A stretch of 64,000 nucleotides of DNA from Lenzites betulinus (taxonomy: Eukaryota > Basidiomycota > Agaricomycetes > Polyporales > Polyporaceae), in assembly GCA_022264855.1 (NCBI GenBank), contig JABYQU010000006.1, positions 434,001-498,000 of the forward strand, written 5' to 3'. This document shows, one piece after another, positions 33,122 to 42,354 of the stretch; the first letter of the stretch is position 1, and each line of letters opens with the position of its first letter. Under the pieces are notes generated by a model. It saw only the letters and a program-made list of their open reading frames with translations. It did not search any database and was not told the origin of the DNA. The position numbers and the translations under genes were made by a program.

Positions 33122-35951
33122 CTAAGTAGAGCTGTACCGCTGCCTCTTCCGGGAGCGGGAGCTAGTCGCAAACGTCCCTTGGGAGGGGTGGGCGGTGAGC
33201 TGCTGCTGCTCGAGCGCAGACTCCTCCGCGATACTATCCTCGGCGAAGTCCGCACGGGCCCGCTTATTTGTCCGCTCAGGAGCTTCGGTTTGCTGAGGCG
33301 GAGGAGCAGCGGGCAATGAGCCCTGGATAGACTCGGATGCGACCGTGGAGTCGGTCTCCGAGTCAGGGCTGTGTGTGTAATTGACGTGCGTGGTCTTGGG
33401 TGGGGTGTACGCGAGAGAGCCGTCGTGCGTTGGCCAGTCGTCGCGATCGATGGCGGTCTTGAAGGCGCCGAGGACCGTAGCGTAAGTGAGGTTACACTTC
33501 ACGCGACCGATGAGTGCATCGAACATTGCATCGTGCAGCGTCTTGAGGAGATCTGTCAAGGGGGCGTTGTCCTTGATGACGAGCGGCCCGAACTTGTAAC
33601 GTTCGCATATCCAAGCCGTTTTTTTGACTGCTGCGTCCATGTCGTCTGCGCAGCGGAATAAAGCAGCGCATGCGCCCGTGCCCTTTCTATGTGTATGGGC
33701 GGTGTGACGCAGAACGATCCACAGGAGCACCCAGATGTAGGACTCTAGGTCGTGATGAACGGCGTGGACTCGGAAGTGGACCGGAGCATCTGGGTGAAGA
33801 AGATCGGAGGCTATGAAGTAATAAGTGCCCTGTAGCCATTCAAGTTAGGGTCAGAAACTAAAACTGCAACAAACAGAGAATGCACTAACTGTCAGTTTCT
33901 TCAGGTCCACCAGACTCTCGGCTTCCTCGTCGCCAACTTCAAGATCTTCCCCAGTGTACAGAAGAGGGGGCTGATCGGAAGTCGCCGTGGACGATCCATC
34001 TGCCGGTGGAGGCTCCTTCAACATCGAGCTGTGGTCGAAGTCGTGCAATATGCCGTTGCATGGTGCCAACTCCGTGCGTTCATCCGGCTGGTGTTCAACG
34101 ATGAGAATGTTACCGCTGCTAATATCACGGTGGAGAATGCCGCAGCGCTCCGTCAACGTCTGATGCCCTGCGGAGAGCGAGAGAGGAGTGAGCATAGAGC
34201 ACTAAACAGTGAGTATCGGCAGGAGAACTACGCACCGCGAATCGCGTCGTACATCGCCATCACGAGCTCCCTTGTGCTGTCAAAGTCATCCAGAGGGCGG
34301 CCGACGGTGTCCACAACCATCCGCATGTGGCTGCGCTCCTTCGCCTTGAACTTCAGAGCCACCCCGCCGGTCAGCCTCCACGAGTGGGTCTGGTGCATCG
34401 GGACGGGGACGGACTCCGGAATATAGCCCTTGTCGATCACAGGCAGGGGATCTGAGGGGCCAATCGAAGGCTGAGGCAGGTCTGCCTCGGGGACCCCCTC
34501 GGGATCAGAGGTCGTCGTGGATTGCATCGAGAGCAGGTCGTCGTCGCCCACCCAGGCCTCCCCGCTCATCGCGGCCCGCCAACGCTTGACATCTCTCGCG
34601 CCCATGTCGCAGCCGCCGACCAGGGCTGGAAGACCGATGCGGTCTGCAGGTTGCGTGAGAGTTGCGTCCATGCGGTCGTAGTACACCTTCTCTGACGGGC
34701 GCGCCAGCTGGCGCCACGCCTCCTTGATGATCCGCACAACGAGCGGGCGTTGTTGTCCAGACGGATCTTGCGTGTCCGTGGCGGCCGGCGACTCGGACTC
34801 GATTTTGTTGCGCGCGCATCCTTCGAGCCGGGTGTCTTCGATCGCAAGCCACACCATTGTCGCCCGGGAGAACAGCTCCGTGTTGGCGTTCAGCAGCCGG
34901 AGAAGAACATATGCTCGGGGCTCCGGCCTGTCCTCATCCCATACCTGGACCCATCGAGCCTCTTCCAGTCTGACTCTGGGAGATAACCTGAGCATCTGCG
35001 CCCTGTGCGCGTTAAGACGCGCCTGAAGCCACGTCTTGTCTTCCGCTGTCAGATGGCGGACGGTGGGGTCTGCGCCAACGACAGAGCCGGGGCCGCCCTC
35101 CCAGGGGTGTACGAACCGCCAGAAGAACTCTTGCAGGGCTTTCACTCCCTCGATCGTCGTGATGTTCATGGGCGGCGATGCGATGGCGCACGCATGGTCG
35201 TAGCGCACGATCCGGACAACATCGCCGTAGATCCCGAGCGTGAACGCCGCAAGCAGGCCGTGTGCAAAAATCAGGTTCCGTGCGCTGACTGAGATCTGGA
35301 CGAGCTTGTTTGCGCGGCTGTCGCTCATATGGTTGCTCCCGTCTGCGTTCGCCAGGAATGGGTCCTTCTCACGGACGTCCTTGACCTCTATGGCCATCGA
35401 GAACATGCAGCAGTGGGGTGCGTCGATTTTGTCATCCGCGGAGGACACTGGCAGCGCGACGCCTGGCCAGGACACGGCGAGGTCGGGCTTCGATGTGTGG
35501 TTGCGATGTGCGAAATCTTTGAACGGGAACGGGAGGGGTTGTCCACAGTTGACGTAGAACGACGGCCGTCTCTCAGCAGGAAACTCTGCCACTAGCGCGG
35601 TCAAGAGCTTATGCTGCAACGGTCGAGGTGCAGGCCGTCAGCATTCAAACCGGATGAACCAAGCGCGGTCGAGAGACGCACCAAGGGCTTGTAGCCCTCC
35701 CGCTCTTTCCCCGTCACTGCGGTGAACGCAGAGGACATTTGCGCAACCTCCGGGTTGATGTTGGCCGTGTAGGGAGTCTGCGAGGACAGAAACGTGCGGA
35801 GGTACGCGTCGATGTCGCCGTCGTAAATGTGCACGCCCTTACAGGTCTCCCCGTGTCGTCCGTGTGGCTTGCTGGCGTTCGGGCTCCGGTCGTGCATGGG
35901 AACCTCATTCGAGGGCTTATGGGATTGCGCAGTGGGGTGGCCGCTCATCAT
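33122..35951 (-). CDS. FunK1-D, fungal-type protein kinase (inverted copy)
   Basis: Fourth copy, on the minus strand. Exons in transcription order are 35951-35682, 35613-34236, 34167-33890 and 33829-33122, giving 877 residues. Exons 1 and 2 have exactly the same lengths as those of B (270 and 1378 nt). The catalytic loop is HRDISSGN (562-569), the metal site HDFD (591-594), and GTYYF begins the last exon. The ATG used in C is changed here (ACAGTTTCT in place of AAGATGTCT), so the start is placed at MMSGHP, although the frame is open up to 36116 and an earlier start (MPAAPFHC) cannot be excluded. The tail stops early after RKRQRYSST. A 2.6-kb foldback element sits about 0.7 kb upstream. Confidence 0.9.
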
Positions 35952-36169
35952 GGAGGACAAGTCGGAGGACGAGCTGCCAGTGGAAAAGCTCCAGATCGAG
36001 CTGTTAGAGATAGAAACTGTATACTGTTGTCGTGGTGGTGGTGGTTCAAGTTCGAGCTGATGGTCGTGACGATAGCGCCGGGTGCGAAAGAGACAGTGGA
36101 ATGGCGCGGCGGGCACCGTCGTGACAAGTGCCGTCTGAAAGGACCGTTAGCGCGACTCCGGCCCTCCCA

Positions 36170-36632
36170 TTGTGCTCAACGCAACGCAAACACGCATGCT
36201 GCAGCACTCACTCGTTTGTCCTCGCTTTCGACCGTTTGTCGGCGCTCTGGGGATGACGGAAATGAAACACCGGCGCCTGGCCCGCCTGGCTGAATTGGCC
36301 GCGCGATTGTCAGTCAGGCGCATCTGGTAATACAGTCAGACAGGATACGAATGTTCTCTTTGTTGAAACAATGAGCTCGAGGATCCACAACGGTGATGTT
36401 CATGCCCCGCTTGTGATGGCGGATGTATTGCTCTGTGCGCAGTCACGCCGCCGGGCAGCGGGGTAATCGGTGCGCTGTTACACGGACGAGTCAGCCAGTG
36501 AAATATAGCATTGTCATCCCAGATATGGCTGCTCGCTTAGCTCACGGACTGATAGAACGAATGAGCCACTCCTGTGCGCGTGCTATGGATGTGGTCGGTA
36601 TGCGTGTCACTGAGCAGCGAGTCGAACATGGC
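36170..36632 (-). repeat. Repeat R copy 4, kinase-proximal part (interrupted)
   Basis: The complement of 36170-36632 corresponds to the R sequence in front of A and C, including MFDSLLSDTHTDHIHSTRTG and the GTGAGC ... GTAACAG intron-like pair. Homology stops abruptly at AACATGGC (36625-36632), where the foldback element begins, and resumes at 39232. Confidence 0.75.
36625..36632 (+). repeat. Target-site duplication, left copy (AACATGGC)
   Basis: The 8-bp direct repeat AACATGGC immediately precedes the element end CACCGCAGG. Confidence 0.75.
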
Positions 36633-37013
36633 CACCGCAGGCAGGGCCCCCAAGTATCTCTTAGATAGGTTGATCGCTCGTGGGAAAGTCATCTGAGAGA
36701 TACTCTCCCACCTAGCGCTTCCAGCCCTGTCATCCCAATTGGGACACAAAGTTTCAAGCCTCCCGCCTCTTAATTTCAGTCATTTCCCCAGTGCTCCCCG
36801 GGTGCAGAATACTCATGTAAGAGGCATCCCAAGCCGCACAAATGTCTATATTAGTGCCCAATATATAGTAGGCAATTTACAAGACAGCCAAAACAGCCCT
36901 ATACACGGGTGAAGCTCTGTAAACGGCCACCTTTTGCCCTATAACACTCTGCAAACGTTGTTCAAAAGCTTCCAACAAGTGTTCAATTGGACAATCTACG
37001 AAAACTTTGTCCG

Positions 37014-37869
37014 AATGTTCAAGCAAACGATTGAATAAACGTCCGAAGAAATGTCAGTCGAAACGTCCAGACGAACGTCCGAATAAACGTTCAAGCAAAC
37101 GTTTGCACAATTGTTTGCGGGCGCTCGCTGCCGTCGGGAATGCCGCCGCGCGCAGCGTTCGGGATACCCTGTATGCTGTCGCGGACGGCGCCGACGCCTA
37201 GCGCGCGCGCGCCCTCCCGTACTTGCCGTCCGTATATGGTAAGTGGCCCCTCCATCTCGCGACCTCCCCTTACCGGCACGGCTCTGGCTCCGCCGTTTTC
37301 CCTTCGATTACATTGTTTCTTTTTCTGTCTGGTAAGCATTATGTACCGCTACATACCGCGGGCGTTCCGAAAGATTCCCGTGTAATAGTGCCGCCGGTAC
37401 AGGCAATATAACATAGCTACAGACATCTGGAGTACAAAGTAACATACAGATCTGGCAGAATGTGTATTTAAAATGCAGACACAGTGCTACAATGTGACAC
37501 AAGGGTATTGACTTCAGTGGAGCCAATTTGCGCGAGCTTACGGCCAACATACACAAAGATATAGCTCAATCTTTCCAGCTATAACATACCTTGAAGGCTG
37601 ATCGTGCACCGGCTGCCCCTGGCGGGCGCGTTGCAAACAAACTGCATATCTTGCTTCTATGTAGCGTTGGGAAGATTAAAAAGTTTATTTCAGGCTCCCG
37701 CCGTCGCATTCAGCGGTTAACAGTTGATATGTTTTGGGAAGTATGTTCTGAACAGTAATTTGCACATAACATGTGTAGATCATGGCCGACGCTGCTCAAA
37801 CAAACGTCGTTCAATAGGGCTCATCAATACGCACAAAACGCGCTATTTTGCGTGTTTCTACGTCAAAGA
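37014..37869 (+). repeat. Inner palindrome arm, left (856 bp)
   Basis: Matches the complement of 37994-38849 (paired positions sum to 75863). Read by eye, the only difference found is at 37849/38014. Reading frames such as 37308-37556 (-) are duplicated exactly at 38307-38555 (+), which reflects DNA identity rather than coding. Confidence 0.95.
37024..37119 (+). repeat. 12-bp degenerate tandem array at the outer end of the left inner arm
   Basis: Eight consecutive 12-nt units (CAAACGATTGAA, TAAACGTCCGAA, GAAATGTCAGTC, GAAACGTCCAGA, CGAACGTCCGAA, TAAACGTTCAAG, CAAACGTTTGCA, CAATTGTTTGCG), with a consensus near NAAACGTYCGAA. Subterminal repeat arrays like this are binding sites for transposases in some families. 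Related degenerate units continue outward (GCAAACGTTGTTCAA at about 36952). Confidence 0.85.
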
Positions 37870-37993
37870 CATCGCAAGATATGCCTAGAGAACCCTCAAT
37901 TTGCAAGAGGATGGCATCTCAAGGCATCGAATTGTAGCTCAACTTCTGCACAAACTGGCCACTTTGGAGGTATTGTGAGTCTATCATGACTGC

Positions 37994-38849
37994 TCTTTGA
38001 CGTAGAAACACGCGAAATAGCGCGTTTTGTGCGTATTGATGAGCCCTATTGAACGACGTTTGTTTGAGCAGCGTCGGCCATGATCTACACATGTTATGTG
38101 CAAATTACTGTTCAGAACATACTTCCCAAAACATATCAACTGTTAACCGCTGAATGCGACGGCGGGAGCCTGAAATAAACTTTTTAATCTTCCCAACGCT
38201 ACATAGAAGCAAGATATGCAGTTTGTTTGCAACGCGCCCGCCAGGGGCAGCCGGTGCACGATCAGCCTTCAAGGTATGTTATAGCTGGAAAGATTGAGCT
38301 ATATCTTTGTGTATGTTGGCCGTAAGCTCGCGCAAATTGGCTCCACTGAAGTCAATACCCTTGTGTCACATTGTAGCACTGTGTCTGCATTTTAAATACA
38401 CATTCTGCCAGATCTGTATGTTACTTTGTACTCCAGATGTCTGTAGCTATGTTATATTGCCTGTACCGGCGGCACTATTACACGGGAATCTTTCGGAACG
38501 CCCGCGGTATGTAGCGGTACATAATGCTTACCAGACAGAAAAAGAAACAATGTAATCGAAGGGAAAACGGCGGAGCCAGAGCCGTGCCGGTAAGGGGAGG
38601 TCGCGAGATGGAGGGGCCACTTACCATATACGGACGGCAAGTACGGGAGGGCGCGCGCGCGCTAGGCGTCGGCGCCGTCCGCGACAGCATACAGGGTATC
38701 CCGAACGCTGCGCGCGGCGGCATTCCCGACGGCAGCGAGCGCCCGCAAACAATTGTGCAAACGTTTGCTTGAACGTTTATTCGGACGTTCGTCTGGACGT
38801 TTCGACTGACATTTCTTCGGACGTTTATTCAATCGTTTGCTTGAACATT
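37994..38849 (-). repeat. Inner palindrome arm, right (856 bp)
   Basis: Inverted partner of 37014-37869. Pairing ends at 38849: beyond GCTTGAACATT the sequence reads TCGATATAC, while the left side requires CGGAC. Confidence 0.95.
38744..38839 (-). repeat. 12-bp tandem array, right arm copy
   Basis: Exact inverted copy of the eight 12-nt units in the left arm (TTCGGACGTTTA, TCTGGACGTTTC and so on). Confidence 0.85.
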
Positions 38850-39231
38850 TCGATATACATTCCATTAGAAATTGTCGCTAAACGTGTCATAAATGAATTA
38901 TTAAAAGTGTACTCGAATGTTCGCAGTATGATACATGGTCATAAACTGCCTTCTGGTGTAATTCAGCTGCAAATAAAGTGCATTTTGTATAGCTGTAGAC
39001 TGAATCACACCTCCTGGGTACTATTACAGGGACTTGGGCCCACCAGAATTTGAATATCCTGCAGCTGGGGAGTGGGGGGAACAATTAGAATTCATGCATT
39101 GGAAGGGGGGAATATCATATCCCGATTGGGATGACAGGGCTTCAAACGTTCGGCGGAAGGGTATCTGTCAGATGACTTTCCCATGAGCAATCAACTAGTC
39201 TAAGAGATACTTGGTGCCCATGCCTTAGGTG

Positions 39232-39239
39232 AACATGGC
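39232..39239 (+). repeat. Target-site duplication, right copy (AACATGGC)
   Basis: Directly follows the right element end (CCTTAGGTG) and matches 36625-36632. Confidence 0.75.
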
Positions 39240-39375
39240 AGTCCTAAATCGGCGTCACTGATTCTGGTTCAAACGTTAGTAAATCAGTAGGCAAGCTTAT
39301 CCCGGCATCGTCCGGACACTACATTATCAGCACAGCCACTGATGTTTGGATCGTCACTCCCAGCACCCACTCGAA
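39240..39375 (-). repeat. Repeat R copy 4, distal part
   Basis: The complement contains AACCAGAATCAGTGACGCCG, GTGTCCGGACGATGCCGGGA and GGCTGTGCTGATAATG. These are the segments that precede MFDSLL in R copies 1-3. It continues the R copy broken at 36632. Beyond about 39375 similarity to the M promoter side is lost, and no M gene is found. Confidence 0.75.
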
Positions 39376-39895
39376 GTAGGGAGCAGAGCTTCATAGATAT
39401 TATATGACATTTCAACACCATATGAAAAATACGTTTCCGTCGCCCAGAAATTGTCACAGCCCACAGAAGGAGACTACGAAACAAGAGGTGGGGGCGTGCG
39501 CGACCGCGATCACGTGACAAACGCGTGTTGTGTATCGGCCACATTAGGCGCGCAACATCAGGGAGGGGTCCGCGTATAAAGTCAACCAAACGGTGGAAAT
39601 TCATGACCATTGACAAATTTGCTCCAGATATGACGCTTGATCAAACAGAATGCTTGTATAAGGGAGGGGCGGACGTGAACCAGTGCGGTATGCGAGCTCG
39701 CGAACGCGCGCTTACTGGATCAGTTGACTGACCACGAACAATGGTAGACGCTGTTCAACCTTGAGTGTTGAACAGCGCCTCTTGTCTCTTACACCCCATC
39801 ATCATCATCCCCTCTCTCGTTATCGCCCGAGGCCTCATCCTCTAACATCGTTACCAGTTATTTGTTTTCGTTATTTCGCGCCAAACTTTAACAAC
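39376..39895. other. Spacer between the duplicated block and the F-box gene
   Basis: Short frames only (a 110-codon minus-strand frame at 39284-39616 is the longest and is unrecognised). The 3' part is the promoter and leader of the gene starting at 39896. Confidence 0.5.
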
Positions 39896-41621
39896 ATGGG
39901 ACGAGACGTCCGCGGTATACCTGCGTTATCAGAGGTTAGTCTCCACCCTCCCTGGTGTCTACACTGAGGAATACTGATGAAACGCTCACCTTCTTTCCAC
40001 ATCAAACATCGCAACATCCAGGATATCGTTGCTTTCGAGCTACCGGCAACTCAGCAGAGTGTCAGGAGCGAAGAGAGGGTGGCTGGTGAGACACGGCCAA
40101 TGCCGTTGAATATCAACATCCCTGTAGACCCGAGAACTGGCAGGGTGCATCTGAGAACCGTGAGTAAGTTCAACGTGCGCGAGTGGACACTCACATATGA
40201 TCGCGTAGCTCCTGTGTCGACTCGCAATGCACGTAGCCGGGCGCACAACGCCCAGGCCCGCCCCAACACCCCTCCGCCCCCGCCTCCCTCTCCGTCGCGC
40301 ATATCGTGAGGTCCCCGAGGAGATATGGCTGATGGTTTTCGGATACCTGAGCAAAGACGACCTGCTCAACCTCGCGCGTGTCGCCAAGTTCATCGGCGCT
40401 GTGGCCGAGTCCCGCCTATACCGTGAGGCACAACTCTCCCGGCTCAATTTCGTCTTCTGGTCGGTCGCAGTTTCAGTGCCACACAGAGCCTCAGCTGTGA
40501 GGGTACTCACCCTCTCTCTCGCGGGGAAGGAGGGCATATTCCCGACCTCGGGTGTCGTATCCCGCTTGGGCGCCACGCTGAGGTCGCTCCCCGACCTCAG
40601 GGAGCTTTCCGTCCTTGGGGTCAAGCTCCTTACGTCCGAATATCGCAACATCCTCTCCGGCGTATCGTTCACCAGGTTGCGGAAGTTCGCCTGCGACTCT
40701 GACGAACTCGTCTTGGCCTCCTGGGCATCCCTTGCGGAACAGAAGGAACTTGAAGATTTCAGGGGCCTTTACCGGCATGACACTCACCTCCCCTCCAACA
40801 TACGGCCGGGTGTATGGCCAAAACTGCGCATCCTTGAAACTGGAGCGGTATTCCTCGAACGGATAGATGAGGGAAGCCAAATAACCCATCTATCCACATA
40901 CCTGCCGCGTATGACAGCCAGCCGGATTCTCCAACGGGTCACCGAGACGCTGGGCGGCCACCTCATCGGGCTGAGGGTTATCCGGACCATACTTGCTCCG
41001 CGCAGCGGAGGGATACACTGGTTCGTGGAGCCTCAATTGAACACGGATTTGTATTGGGAGTCAGACTCTCCCGTCGCGCTGTGCGGCGCTCTGCGCGCGC
41101 CTGCCCTCAAGTTCTTGGAGTTACGGGACATATCCCCTGCAAAACGAGTGAGTAGTTGTCGTGTGCTTCTTACTGCTCCCTTTACTCACTTTCATCGGCT
41201 CCACCAGTCTTGGGCGACCAACACGGAAAGCCTGCGGGAGCAAAGGCGTTTCGGGAGAGCATTCCGCTCATCCCAGAGACAGGACCGATCCCCAAGTCTC
41301 GAAATGCTTCTGTGGCGACCTGTATGGGGCGACGCGGCTCAACCCCTCCCAGGAATCGTTCGTGACAATATTCTTGACATGTTGCACATCCTCCCTGTGC
41401 GTTATGTGGGGATGCCCATAATTACGACCTACTCGTGGACTGCGAGGGGTGATAAGTGGAGCCTGTGGGAGCGGAAGGATCCTAGTCACAACCGGGAGCC
41501 GGGATTGGAAGACTTCTTGTCGAACGATGTCCTTCAACAAACGGATGGGGCAATGCCCTTCGAAAGCTTGTGGGCAACATACGCGGACGGGCCATCAATT
41601 CCTGCACCGAGGCGCTGTTAG
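39896..41621 (+). CDS. F-box protein
   Basis: Probable substrate adaptor of an SCF ubiquitin ligase. Exons 39896-39934, 40022-40159 and 40209 onward join in phase. A 60-nt GTGAGT...CACCAG intron at 41148-41207 is likely but in phase, so retention would only add 20 residues (509 or 529 aa). After a short N-terminus (MGRDVRGIPALSE, then DIVAFELPATQQS) and a Pro/Arg-rich linker, an F-box begins at VPEEIWLMVFGYLSKDDLLN and runs through LARVAKFIGAVAESRLYREA. The remaining ~400 residues contain weak Leu-rich stretches (LRSLPDLRELSVLGVKLL) such as the degenerate LRR regions of many mushroom F-box proteins, but no clear repeats. The target is unknown. Confidence 0.85.
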
Positions 41622-42354
41622 ACGCGGCGATTCTTGAATATCGAGGATAACGGTGTCGATGGGAACCCTAGGTGGACGAAGTGTGTATCATGTTTGTTTA
41701 CATCGACCCTGTGATAGTGTTCAAGATACCTAGTTCTTATTAGCTGAATGTGTTCTATTATGTTGCGTCAATCGTTTCTCTTGAACAATATTGCTTACAC
41801 GATACCATCTTGTTATCAACCAGCGGAAGAGGAATCCGGGCCCGGGTACAACGTGAAACTTGATGCCGCAGTCCTGTTGACTCAAGAGCCTGTACTTATA
41901 GCTTGAGGTGGAATGTCTAGCAAGTACTCCTAGTGAATGAGGCGATATCTCAACCCAAAACACCCGGTGAGGTGGCTTGGGCGCTTCCCATATTTGCACA
42001 TGTTAAGATCAGAAGCTTTTGCACAACAGTCGCAAATAACAGACACGTTGCGCATAGATTTGCACGCTGGCCAGAAACATGATCGTATCATCGGATCCAC
42101 AGGGACGGTATACGAAGGTGTACATGTCTGCTGTGTAATTGAGACTGCCAGTGTACGTTTGTGTCGCGTACAGTACACGCGCAGCAGATTCACGGACCCG
42201 ATCACGACTTCCGGATCGGGCAAGGAGAGGGTGCCCTGCACGGGCGCTAGTTGAAAGCTACACCTTGTCCTCAACTTTTCACCTGTCTTATCATCGCCAT
42301 CACCAGGCTCAGCTACGGACGTTAGGTCCCTTCCTTGCTGCTCTTGGTCACATC
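41622..42354. other. Intergenic, no gene seen
   Basis: Contains the 3' region of the F-box gene and the promoter and leader of the Msb1-domain gene. Only short unrecognised frames. Confidence 0.5.

Larger units (their letters stand above)
36633..39231. mobile_element. 2.6-kb foldback (palindromic) transposon, non-autonomous
   Basis: The element is bounded by AACATGGC on both sides. Its ends are inverted: left CACCGCAGGCAGGGC then AAGTATCTCTTAGA; right end complement CACCTAAGGCATGGG then AAGTATCTCTTAGA. Inverted similarity runs essentially throughout: outer arms (36633 to about 37013 and about 38850-39231) are diverged, inner arms (37014-37869 and 37994-38849) almost identical, with a 124-nt loop at 37870-37993. 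It is visibly more AT-rich than its surroundings. It encodes no transposase, so it must be mobilised in trans. Eight-base duplications are typical of hAT and of KDZ/Zisupton-type transposons; the CACC end does not settle the family. It lies inside repeat R of FunK1-D. Confidence 0.85.

Noticed and set aside
37007..37201. Basic repeat frame (SKRPDERPNKRSSKR-like) in the foldback arm
   Set aside because: It arises from translating the 12-bp DNA repeats. It is mirrored exactly in the other arm and has no gene context.
37308..38555. Identical 82-, 81- and 62-codon frames on opposite strands
   Set aside because: They are the two arms of one palindrome. Identity reflects DNA duplication, not two genes.
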